Assembly (NCBI GenBank): GCA_963402885.1
Contig: OY727093.1
Span: 2,728,001 to 2,792,000, forward strand
Origin: Antedon bifida
Taxonomy: Eukaryota; Echinodermata; Crinoidea; Comatulida; Antedonidae
DNA length: 64,000 bases
Direction: 5' to 3'
Shown: piece by piece, positions 1 through 10,700 of the stretch
How the letters are laid out: each line of letters opens with the position of its first letter
How positions within the stretch are numbered: position 1 is the stretch's first letter
Notes under the pieces: generated by a model
Database searches by the model: none
Told to the model about the DNA's origin: nothing
The model's input: the letters and a program-made list of their open reading frames with translations, nothing else
Program-made: the position numbers and the translations under genes

Positions 1-1
1 G

Positions 2-3000
2 CTAATTTTGACTCCAAAATGTGCACAGTCAACTGAAGCACTTCATGCATCGAATTCTACAGGTAACGCTGATGGTGATATATTTACAGCAGAACATGTA
101 GAGCTCAGAAAATCACTAGGCAAGGTAATGCTCTAACTTTCCCTGTTTTGCAAAGCACTCAACGCGGCCTTTAATCGACCAAATGACCCTTTTTGGAGAC
201 AAACTAGGGTTTGCATAAGCCTAGGCCAGTACTTTTTTAATAAGTAGTATAATTTTATTATTTACACAGTAATAGTTTAAAAAGGCCTACTCTAGGCCTA
301 TTAGTATTAAAATAAAAAAACAAAATGCTTGAAATTGAATGAATGAGAATTAAATTATAATGCAAGTGGTCACCTATACTATACTATAGCTTATTGAACG
401 TGACATCAACCCATATGTTGATGAATGGGAAGGCAATGAACAGTTTCCTGCTCATGAAATATTCAAAAAGTTGGGAGATGCGGGATTCCTCGGAGTGACA
501 AAACCAACCGGTAGGTTACATTACATAATTTAAATTTATTTGTACAACATGATAGGCAAAAAATAAATGTTACCTAAAGATAAAGAGGTGCCTTTTGAAT
601 AAAGCATACAAAATTAGACCTAGAATAATTAAAAATATATTATTACAGTTACCCATTTTAAATACAAATGTTTTTGTACCTGGATCTCCCGAATGTCTAC
701 ACAGTATTTACTATTTATAGTCTTGTTATACAGATAGTAAAGCTCTGTTTACACTATCAAAAATTTATGTGACAAAAAATGTGATGTGCCCATATATGGA
801 CATAATGATGTCATATCACTACCATATTTGGGCACATCACACTTTTTTTGTCAAACTAGTGTGGTAGTGTAGACAGAGCTTAAGGAAAGGTCATATACGC
901 TATTAGGCTTGTCAAGCGACCCATTACCTCCAAGAAAGTATATATTCAATCATTCATTCACACCCCCCCCCCCTCTTCATGTATTATCATATTTATGTAC
1001 ACAAAATGACAATTAAAATTCTTGTTTTTAGAGTATGGAGGCCTGGGACTAGATTTTACGTTTAGCTTGGCTGTAGCTTTGGAACTTGGTAAAATCAACT
1101 GTGGAGGAATCCCAATGGCAATTGGGGTACAATCAGACATGGCTACACCAGCTTTGGCAAGGTACACTGAAGCAAAGAACTTATAACACAAGAATCTCCT
1201 GTTCGTCCGAAGCGCGTAACAATTTCGAAAGGCATTGTGGGATAGAATAGAGCTAATGGGTGGCGCCATTGTGAGCCATGGAGTAGGGCGCCTGCATCAA
1301 ATTAGAAAGTCAAAATCATAGAGGGGATTTGCTAATACTCTAGGGGAGATAGAGTAATTGACTGAGGAGTAGGGCGCCCGCATCAAATTAGAAAGTCAAA
1401 ATCATAGAGGGGATCTGCTAATACTCTAGGGGGTAGAGTAATTGACTTCTTAGTTTGGAGGGGGCGCTGCTCCATGCTGTGAAATGGCGTCGCCCAGTTT
1501 GACCTTTTAACCCTGTACTTCCGATACTGTGTTTTGAATGCAAATTGAAGAACAGGAGATTCTTGTGTTATAAGTTCTTTGACTGAAGTACCATGTCAAA
1601 ACTATTTTACTGCAATAACTACACTTTGTTAAATAATAATTTATTTTGAAACAGAGGAACACTCTTTTGTAGAAGAGGCTACATAACAATACAATATTTA
1701 CAAAGTATGTACAAGAATAATAAGATAAAAACACTCTGGAGAGGTTTGGTTAATACTTCTATACTCTTTATGCAATATATATATATAGCAAGGTTCTGTT
1801 TGGGTAATCATATACATAACACTGTTTATTGCAGTGACTTCCTCATAAACCTCTCCATTGAAACAAACTCAAATCATACATTTTTCCAGTATACAAAATG
1901 TAGTTACTACAGTAACTGCAAAAGAATAATTTTGACATGATCCCTGAATATTTTGCAGTAATTAACATCTAGTGTGTAACTTAGAATATTATGTCATTTT
2001 TAAAACCTATACACAATTAACATCTTTGACAAATATTGTAAATTATTTTTAACAACTGCATGGAAAGAACGCAACGAAATTTTTAATATCCTTCCATAAC
2101 ACAATCTTTTACTTTTCGCTCAAATGTATTGAATGTATTTTTATACCCTAATGTTTATATACTTTTTAATGTAATAGTATTTTATAATGTTTGTATTTGA
2201 TTGTGTAGTAAGATAAGTCAATATTTATTTTTTGTTGTTGCACATCTCTTGAGAATTGTGCCTCTGTTATAAAAGAGAAACAATAAAGTTATTATTATTA
2301 TTATTATTATTACACTAACTAACTACCGATCTTGTTATTAATAGGTTTGGGAGTGATGAACTAAAAGAAGAGTTTCTACGACCCACTATTGCAGGTGATG
2401 TAGTTGCGTGTTTGGGTGTCAGTGAAGCCACTGCTGGTTCCGATGTTGCCAGTAAGTTCACAAATGTTGTCCAATGCTTAAAAAAAGATATATTGTTTAT
2501 ATGCTGTACTACATAAATAAAAACAGTTTTAAAATATTTTTTAAAAAAGGAAAATAAAAAGCTAACCTGGATAAACCAATAGCACTTCCTTTCCAAATAG
2601 AGGATACAAATTTAGAGATTCATTTGAGCACCCCTATCATCTAATGGAATGGTCTTTATAGAGTACTAATACCACGATATTGACGCTCCTTATCTTAATG
2701 AACATTTTACAAAGAATTCTGAACGGCACACTCATAGTACAAGGAAATCCAATGTAAACTTTGTAATTCCAAATATTAAAGGCCAAGCCTCTAAAACATT
2801 TTATTATAATGCTATTAAAGACTGGAATGATCTACCTTCCGATATCAAGAGTATACAAAAATTTATTGAATATAAACGTGCGTTAAAGGTTCACTTTGGT
2901 ATTGTGCATTAACCATGCTGATGATGATTGTATTTTGTATATGGATGTTTCTGTTTATTGTATTAATATGCATTTATAATGTACACATTATTATCTAACT

Positions 3001-5194
3001 TGCTTGTTTAAAGGACCCCATTGGAATTAAGCTGTTTCAGCTTTATGGGTCATCCTGGTATTTTTGTTGTATTGAGTACCGAATAAAACAAACAAACAAA
3101 AAACAAAAGCTATTGGTTTGTGTAATTTTCTTGGCACAGTATATTACCACTTTAAAGATAATCTTGTCCTTTCTTACAGACATTAAAACAACAGCTGTAA
3201 AGAAAGGAGATGACTATGTTATCAATGGTAGCAAGATGTGGATTACTAATGGACACCAAGCTGATTGGATTTGTTTATTGGCTAATACGAATGATGGGCC
3301 TGCCCACAAAAACAAGTCACTTTTCTGCCTTCCAATGTCCACTAAAGGTAAGGGTGTGAGTATTCAAATTGCTTTCAACAAGAATATATATTTTAATTGA
3401 AACATCTGTATTCATAAAATTTACATAATTTGCAGGTGTTATCCGAGCAAAGAAGATAGAGAAAATTGGAATGAAATGTTCAGACACAGCTCAGCTTTTC
3501 TTTGAGGATGTGGTCGTACCAAAGAAGTTCATCATAGGTCAGGAGGGTGCAGGGTTCATGTACCAGATGATGCAATTCCAAGAGGAAAGAATGTGGGGTT
3601 CTGCTGTTGGTAAGGGGTAGTGCTTTTAGCTTGCATTGAGGAGTGGTATTAAAATTAAATTAAAATGTATGGGGTAGGGTGTTCTTGACTACTGGGTTAC
3701 AAAACATTGTGTAGAGTAGCATATTGTCAATGTACAATTGGGCTTGTGGACTGGTTCCTAAAAGATTTCTAGAAGTTTTAATATGACATTTATTTTTTAG
3801 TCTTGGAACCATTGGATAGACTAATCCAAGATACAATTGAATATACGAGTCAGAGGATGGCATTTGGAAAGAGCATTCTATCAAATCAGTGTGTTCACTT
3901 TAGACTTGCTGAATTACAAACAGAAATAGAACTGCTTAGATCGTTGATGTATAGGACAATCGGTAAGTTATTCTGTAAAGGAGATTTTGGGAGTGGTGAA
4001 GAAGGAGGTGTGTGTGGAGATTTTGGGAGTGGTATTTGGGGGTATTGAACCTACACCATCTAGAATAAAATTCTTTTACTACTATTCTACATTTATACCT
4101 TTTATTAATTGAAATGCTGCATTTTGGGAGTTGGAAATTTAAGGGATTATGACAACATTATTCTACTGCAGTAACTAGCTTTTTTTACTGTAAAAACTTT
4201 GTTAATTTTAATGACAAAGTTTATGAGAAAGTCACTGCAACAAACGGTGTGTTTGATTACAAACAATTTAGTTTCTGCAGTAACTGCAGTAAATCATGTT
4301 GACATGGTTCCTAATATATCATTACTTTGCAGGTATGTATGCAAAAGGAACTGATGTTACAAATTTAGCTTCAATGTGCAAATTAAAGAGTGGACGTCTT
4401 GCTAGAGAAGTCACCGATTCATGTATGCAGTACTGGGGTGGCATGGGGTTTACCACTGAAGTTCTTGTTAGCAGATTTTACAGGGATTTTAGGTAAGTTT
4501 TAAGGCATTGATGTTAACATCGACAAGGGTTCAAGGCTCACTAGTACATCTTTCGAGACGAGTAGGGGGTTACCCCGGAGTAATATTTCACACACAACCA
4601 CTGTCACATACTCATATATATAATTATCACAAATGTATTTATATGTATATAATATATTCATCAATGAGAATTTAAATAAACGTGAGAAGAACTCACACAA
4701 GACAAAAAAAAAAATACTCATATATATATATATATACACTGGGCCCTCTGGGAGAACAGTCTTAGACTGAAGAGGCTACCCAGTATAAAGAATAAATAAT
4801 AATAAATAATAATAATAACAATAGTGAGTTTTCGCGTTGAGAGGTAGACAATAGGGGACAGTAGATAGGAAAGGATATGGTAATTTATACATAATATTAA
4901 TCTTCTCATGCGTATAAGCCTAGTATACTTCGTTCCGTTCTTATCAGGACTATAATTGGTCGATTTAACGTTCGATGTGAGACAGAGGAAACCGTCAAAT
5001 TATCAACACACTTTTGTTCCTACAAGCACGCCAGAATCTATAGTAAACAACCATAAATATTTAATTAAACGAAAATATAATTTGGATAATTTTTTTTAAT
5101 TCTCAGATTATTATCAATTGGCGGTGGTGCAGATGAAGTGATGTTATCTATTATTTGTAAGCACATGAAAACCCTGCCAGGCCAAGGAAAATAA
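2..5194 (+). CDS. Acyl-CoA dehydrogenase (LCAD/IVD-type active site), 5' partial
   Basis: Exons read in one continuous frame: 2-124, 390-510, 1032-1161, 2345-2451, 3180-3347, 3436-3609, 3801-3962, 4333-4492, 5107-5194 (TAA at 5192-5194). All junctions are GT/AG and phases match, giving about 410 residues, the usual ACAD length; the start codon lies before the window because no in-frame ATG is seen in the first exon. The product should oxidise an acyl-CoA to the 2-enoyl-CoA with FAD, passing electrons to ETF, probably in mitochondria (the targeting peptide is not visible). Evidence: near-match to ACAD signature 1 ([12 protein letters not shown], exon 4), the [11 protein letters not shown] strand (exon 5), and an exact match to signature 2, starting QYWGGMGF, in exon 8. 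The usual C-terminal catalytic Glu of MCAD/SCAD is Gly here (IGGGADEVM); an EER motif at 3582-3590 offers the LCAD/IVD-type base. The exact subfamily and substrate are not assigned. A possible poly(A) signal AATAAA is at 5602-5607. Confidence 0.93.
739..882. mobile_element. MITE family A, copy 1
   Basis: Palindromic element in intron 2 of the acyl-CoA dehydrogenase gene. The ends are AAGCTCTGTTTACACTATC and its inverted counterpart GTAGACAGAGCTT. The interior has GTGATGTGCCC and its complement GGGCACATCAC flanking a CATATATGG/ACCATATTTG core. No ORF. At least 14 copies of this family occur in the window. Confidence 0.85.
1173..1581. mobile_element. 409-bp TIR element with perfect 32-bp TIRs and 7-bp TSD
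   Basis: The arms 1173-1204 and 1550-1581 are perfect reverse complements (32 of 32). Direct repeats ACTGAAG at 1166-1172 and 1582-1588 flank the element as a target-site duplication. It lies in intron 3 of the acyl-CoA dehydrogenase gene, 11 bases after the end of exon 3. The inside carries a tandem duplication of about 85 bp (about 1279-1364 and 1365-1448). No transposase is seen, so it is non-autonomous. Perfect TIRs suggest recent insertion. Confidence 0.85.
1589..1946. mobile_element. MITE-like palindromic element (family E), copy 1
   Basis: The ends are inverted relatives: ACCATGTCAAAACTATTTTA at the left and a TTTTGACATGATCC end at the right, with internal CTGCAATAACTACA and its complement-like TGTAGTTACTACAG. 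Related copies are at 4150-4313 and 9676-9822. It abuts the 1173-1581 element. No coding capacity. Confidence 0.6.
2041..2312 (+). repeat. Probable non-LTR retrotransposon 3' tail
   Basis: AT-rich stretch ending in AATAAAG followed by a (TTA)n run at 2289-2312, in intron 3 of the dehydrogenase gene. The layout (3' UTR-like sequence, then short tandem repeat tail) is typical of 5'-truncated LINEs. No RT reading frame is recognisable, so the assignment is tentative. Confidence 0.4.
2640..3108 (+). mobile_element. 5'-truncated LINE fragment (C-terminal end of RT ORF plus 3' UTR)
   Basis: From 2670 to the TAA at 2910-2912 one frame reads about 80 codons with the C-terminal hallmark of non-LTR retrotransposon ORF2: a tract like [20 protein letters not shown] followed by a basic end. 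The following 3' UTR contains an AGCTGTTTCAGCT hairpin and ends in an AAACAAACAAAC-type A-rich tail near 3108. It lies in intron 4 of the dehydrogenase gene, same strand. Confidence 0.75.
4150..4313. mobile_element. MITE-like family E, copy 2
   Basis: Begins with ATTATTCTACTGCAGTAACT and ends with CTGCAGTAACTGCAG...GACATGGTTCC, the inverted counterpart of the left end of the copy at 1589-1946. It ends about 20 bases before the acceptor of exon 8 (4332) in the dehydrogenase gene. Confidence 0.55.
4741..4815 (+). repeat. LINE-type 3' tail with A/T-rich simple repeat
   Basis: GGGAGAACAGTCTTAGACTG, then AAGAGGCTACCCAGTATAAA, followed by a (AATAAT)n tail. This resembles a non-LTR element 3' terminus. 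A (AT)n run precedes it at about 4716-4737. It is in intron 8 of the dehydrogenase gene. Confidence 0.35.
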
Positions 5195-5267
5195 GTTGTA
5201 AAAAGGACAGTAATACGTGAAAACTCTGCCAGGCCAAGGAAAATAAGTCGTACAAAGGACAGTAATT
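5164..5267 (+). repeat. 52-bp tandem duplication spanning the stop codon of the dehydrogenase gene
   Basis: 5164-5215 is repeated at 5216-5267 with about five substitutions. The first copy holds the last coding codons and the TAA; the second lies wholly in the 3' UTR and still carries the CTGCCAGGCCAAGG core. Because 52 is not a multiple of three, the second copy could not extend the protein in frame. Confidence 0.9.
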
Positions 5268-5692
5268 TGAAAGGATTGCATTTTTCAATGATATTGAATG
5301 AAAAAGATTTAGTATCATATTGTAAATATTTATTGATTGGAAATTGAAAGTTATGATTGCAAAACTGGTGTATAGTTAAATTTATTCTTTTGTTCATCCT
5401 AGCATTTCATTTCAGATTAATCTTAATGTAGAACTTTCATTCCATGCACATTGCAATGCATCTATGTATCATCAGGGAAGAGTTAAATTAAGGTATCATA
5501 CATACTATAAGTTATTCAAACCGAGAAGACAGAGTGAATCATTTAATAGTGTTAATCACCCTAGCGGAACATATTGTTATAGTATCTAAAAATAATGATA
5601 CAATAAAATACCAAATCAGTGGAATGCTGAATTGTTCATAATTCATATTAAAATTATTTAGTTGCACACAACGTTATTGGTCCATAGAACAC

Positions 5693-6056
5693 TTACCGTA
5701 TTTATTCAAATAAATACCCCTTGCATTTATTGTTCAGAAGGGTTTTTAGGGAGGAGGTTTATTTGTGGGAGGCGTTTATTTTATTTGGGTGTAGTCACAT
5801 GGTAACATGTATAATGAAATAAATAGATATGAAAAAATACAATGCATTGAGAAGTAATAAAGTACAGTAAAAATTGTATCAAGATGCTTGGTCAATTGTA
5901 GATCATGTCAATCCATGAAATACAAATGTGTTGTATACAACATTGTGTATATATGCATGTGGCGGGGCGTTTATTTGAGGAAATAAATAAAGGCCTCTGG
6001 GCAGTGATTCAAAATGATGTTTATTCGGATAAACACCTTTATTAAAATAAATAGAT
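5693..6056. repeat. Dispersed repeat with TTTATT-rich inverted ends
   Basis: Begins CCGTATTTATTCAAATAAAT and ends with ATTCGGATAAACACC...AAATAAATA. Internal GGGGCGTTTATTTGAGGAAA is shared with 16108-16302 (GGGGCGTTAATTCGAGTAAA). Probably an old MITE; boundaries are approximate. Confidence 0.45.
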
Positions 6057-6949
6057 CATGATCCGATTTGAGCGGTTTATATTCTTCTCAAAGCAGATTG
6101 TGGTAATGACGTCATCAAAGCTTATATGAATGCACCTAGTGGCGAGTACTTCTGTATAGGAGAGTTTAATTTGCCTCCCTTCGTTTTTTTGTCTTTTTTT
6201 TTGAAAATCAAAGAAAATTAAACACACAATAAATTTTTTGTAATACTTTATTCATACCAATAAAAAGGTATCGTACATCAAGTCTTCCCCCAAAAAACCC
6301 CTTTTTTAATACGCGAATTCTGTAAAAAAAACAGAATTTCCTTAAAGAGGTGTAAACAAACTCTTATAAGGAGGGCCTTTTGTCTATAGTATATATTGTT
6401 TTCATCCATTCACCTCTGAATAATAAAGGACAGAATTTATAGAAACTGCATTAAATAAACTAAATTATAATAAAGCATTCAAAGGTTATAAAACTCGATG
6501 GTTGTCTTATGAGGTATTTGTATACGAGTAAATATAATCAATTAATATAATATTTTTATTATAGAATGCATAATATTTATATTATAGAATGCATTGTACA
6601 ATAGTCATAAAGGGAGGAGATAAGTCTCAAACACAACATAACATTATTTCTTTTTTTTACAATTAACAAATAAGACCATAGAGGTATTAAATTAAACTAG
6701 AGTGTTAACTAGATGGCAGTGAAGTCAGCCAATCAGAAGCAGGACTCTATTATACAATATACAGTACTGTAGTTACACTCGATTTTCAATATATTTTGAA
6801 TATTGTATTACTGTAATACATACATTTCTGCATACTATAGTGTATTTTGTAATGGTATATCTAGTGTTTTACATACACACAATCTTACACACATTTAAAA
6901 GGAGTGACAATAGATAATTTAATCAGTCATTGAGTTGGTATTGTGGGAA

Positions 6950-7040
6950 AATATCCTGACACTAGACAGGCATCGGACCCAGGACTCTGGGATTGATAGG
7001 AAAGTTATAACTGTTGCCTATAGTTACCCCGTAGGAATAG
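6950..7040 (-). repeat. tRNA-derived SINE-like fragment (family S2), copy 1
   Basis: Minus strand shows CAATCCCAGAGTCCTGGGTC then CGATGCCTG, resembling a Pol III B box. The same segment, with CCTTCCAATCCCAAGGTCCT, is at 20866-20967 (+), and a diverged copy at 56925-57000 (-). The A box is decayed. Confidence 0.4.
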
Positions 7041-7794
7041 TTTTGTAACTTGAAAACCAGAATAACTTATCTTAATAGCTACAATTTAAATAGAAATTAG
7101 TTTAAGGTAAGTTTTGACAAAATATTCATTTGAACAATAAATATTAGTATACTTAAAATTAGAATGTTCATTTTCAGCTGACGGGAGTTTAAAATTGTCA
7201 CATGATCTACGAAGTTATAACAATGATATATAAACACAACAGGCACAGAACATGAATTCTAAACCATCAAGTGATGTACTGAATTCTATATATTTCACAA
7301 GTTAAAAATTTGTTCGGTGGAAATATTTTACCCGATATTAAAATTGTGTTAATTACAAACAATAATATTGCCAAACCCGTTAATTTGTCCAGTTCGTTCC
7401 TAGCTACAAATGAAACTGTAGCTTGGGTGGGCTAACTGATCCGCTACATTTTAACACATGTATCCTCACACACAATCACATAACCTTTATTCTTTAAGTT
7501 GGACACAAAATCTTGAAATTTGTCAATACTCACAAGTGTAAATTTCCAGAATATTTTGGCAGATTTATTTTCAGTTTCCTGGAAAAGCATTTAGTTCAAA
7601 AATTATTTTTATTTAAGAAAAGTTTGATTTATAAAATTTTCAACAAAAACGTTCAAACTAAAAAATAAAGTATTATTTAGGATCCTTGGTGATAAAGCAA
7701 TTATCGCTTATACTTCAGTGTAGAGAAATCTATACACATGCATATAACAAGTTACAACTTTCGTGCTCTAGCCCAATGCTTAGACAATTTTTGT

Positions 7795-10700
7795 CTAAAC
7801 CTCAAGGGTTTTCCCGAGTGTCGCGATTTCATTGATGATGAAGTCTATGTCCTCTTTGGATGTACGGGCATTAGCAAATATCTGACGGAAGAAGTTGACC
7901 CTGGGTTCAAGTGGTTGGTAGCCAATCAGGAGAGATCCATTTCTAACCATCCTTTCCTTGATAATTGGTGCAACCTGTTTAAATAAAATGATTATATAAT
8001 ATTCATACCGTATGGGCAACATTTTTTTTTATACCCTTGCCTTTGTACTGCAAAACAACACTAATGCTCAAGAGATAAAAATTAATACGCCCTCTAATAT
8101 ATATACATACATACCTTTCTCATCCTCTCCCAAAATTCCGGGGTTCGCTCCAATCCTTGAAGGCAGGGAGGTACATACCAGAAACACACATTGGTACATT
8201 GAGGCTGGTGAAAAAAATGAAATATATAACAATGAAAACTTTCAATTGGAAATTTTTTTTAAATTTTTTTAATGTGTTTATAATATTAAAGTGAATGAAA
8301 CTAAAAAACCTAAAACTAACCTCAAGAACCAAAGTGAAATCGTTTCTGCTTTTAATAACTTCAGCCATGTACCTAAAAAAAAGAATAATATTTAATAAAC
8401 AAAGTAGTTGCCATGGCAGTGGCCATGTGTACTTGTGTTTAGTAACCTGGTTCTGAACACGGCAAAATATTAATTTCTACGACCTATGGGGCAACTGCAT
8501 AGCTGGATGTTTTTTTTCATAAACTTTATCGTAAAGTGAGGTCACATTTTAATTAGCGCTTTAACAAAGTTTTCAGACTCGGTAGTAGCGACGTCATCTG
8601 TTTCATACAAACTCTGGTATGCTGAAATCAATTTGGTTATTGTTGACTTGCGCCAAAAACATTATTTCCAGATTGTTAGTGTCATATGCTTATCTTGCGT
8701 TTTCGCACTGAACTTAAAGTCAGTGTTGTAGTAGATAGTTTACACTTACCCCTCCCTAGTTCAGACATCGTGTACAATACATAGACAAAATCATATTTCC
8801 GTCAGTGTGAACAGACAAATAAACATCTTACCTTGAGTTAGCAAACTTTGTGTTAATCTCTTCTTCAAATCCTTTGTTTCCCTTCTTCTTCCACATCAGC
8901 CAAACTTTAAATGCATCTACTTTGCGTCCGCACTGGATTGACTTGTCACCTGTGTCGTAGGACATATCGTAGAATTTGTCCTGTTGAAATAAATACCTAG
9001 CTCCAGCTGCATGTGCTTTGTGTAGAAGTCCTTCCTAAAATAGAAAGCAAAAATCAATAATATTGTATGATATGTGCCCATATATGGACATGATGATGCT
9101 ATATCACTACCATATTTGAGCATACCACTACCATATTTGGGCACATAATACTATTTTTGGAGAACTAGTTTGATAGTGCAGACAGAGCTTTTGTCTGCTA
9201 TAATATATATCTTACATTTCCGTTCATGACAAAGGCGGAGCACTGAAGCGGAACGCCCATCATCTTGTGTTGACACCAGGTCATTGAGTCTGTCCTCTCC
9301 ATTCCTTTCAATAGATACTTGTATTTATTTGACAGCAAGGCTCCACCACCCCATGCAGCCTATACATGAAAAATACAACATTTACCATCAGGCAAAATAA
9401 ACAATATTTTCAAAAATTGCGAGTTTTGGCCTCCTGACCAACATTTTGTAATGCATATATTTTTCATAAACATTAATTTCCTTCATACTTACATCAACAT
9501 GCAGCCATAAATCGTGTTTCTTGCAAATGTCAGCAATTGGTTCCAAAGGATCATACGCACCAAGCACCGTGGTACCAGACGTTGCATTCACAAAATATGG
9601 CAAAAACCCCTAAAATATTAAATAATTTGGGATTTTTCTTATTATTTTTTACATATAACTATATATACTATATTATTATAGCATAGAGCTGTACCCAAAG
9701 TTGCTTTCACAAAAATTAAAAAAATGTTTTTGATACAAATCAAACATTGTTTATTGCAGTGAAAACTTCTTATGAAACAAACTAAAATCACAAGTAGTAG
9801 AATAATTTTGACATGATTTCTAAGTGTATTCATATATTTTCATACTTACATCTTGTGTTGCTTTTTCAATTTCCTTCTCAAGTTCTTCGGGAATCATTTT
9901 ACCACTGTGGAATAATCAAATTACAAACATTAGACACCATCCAAATCAATAATGTCTACGCTAAGTGGTGGTATCGATAAAGCGAGAGTATTGATCACCG
10001 GGCACTTACCCAATCAGTGTCCAAAAATTCAACAATTTATTATACAGTCTTTAAGTAGGGCCACAGGTTGTTTTTTGATGGATTAATTAATTCTGTTCGA
10101 TGGAGCCAAAATTGAGAGACCTAACCAGTGTCCGAAGATATACAAATTATGAGGCTATTATATACCATCTTAAAGTACTGTAAGGCCAGAGGTAGTTTGA
10201 TTGATTCATTCTGTCTGATAAACGATATCAAAACTGAATCATACAAGATAAGAGAGAACAAAAATTACAGTAGAATCCATATGTCCCTTAATAGGGGTGT
10301 CCCAAAGGAGGTGTACTACTGTACTTACATTTCATCACATTTGACAATCTTGAGGCTATCAAGACCTAAACCAAGGAAGAATGCTCCTTTTTTGAGTGAG
10401 TAATGGCTCTGTAAAGAACAAATGTGAATTATATAGATAAACATAGGCCTTACATCAAACATTGTATTTTTATATACCTCATCACCATACATCAATAATC
10501 TTGATTTTTAAAAAACTACCATGGTATACACATGCAAAACTAACAATATTTGGAAGAGGAAGGCCACGGTGAATAATAATCAATTTTATTTGTTCCTAAA
10601 ACACTACCTGTTCATCCCCCGATATATTCTTTATACATTCCTTTTTAAAATATATTTATTTCATTTCATTATTTAAACCATCTTTGACTTGTTGGTTTTT

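Larger units (their letters stand above)
5195..7794. other. Convergent intergenic interval
   Basis: Space between the 3' ends of the dehydrogenase (+) and decarboxylase (-) genes. It holds the dehydrogenase 3' UTR (possible AATAAA at 5602-5607), a repeat at 5693-6056, a SINE-like segment near 6950-7040, and on the minus strand possible poly(A) signals for the decarboxylase (complement of TTTATT at 7608-7613). No conserved coding exon is seen. Confidence 0.6.
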
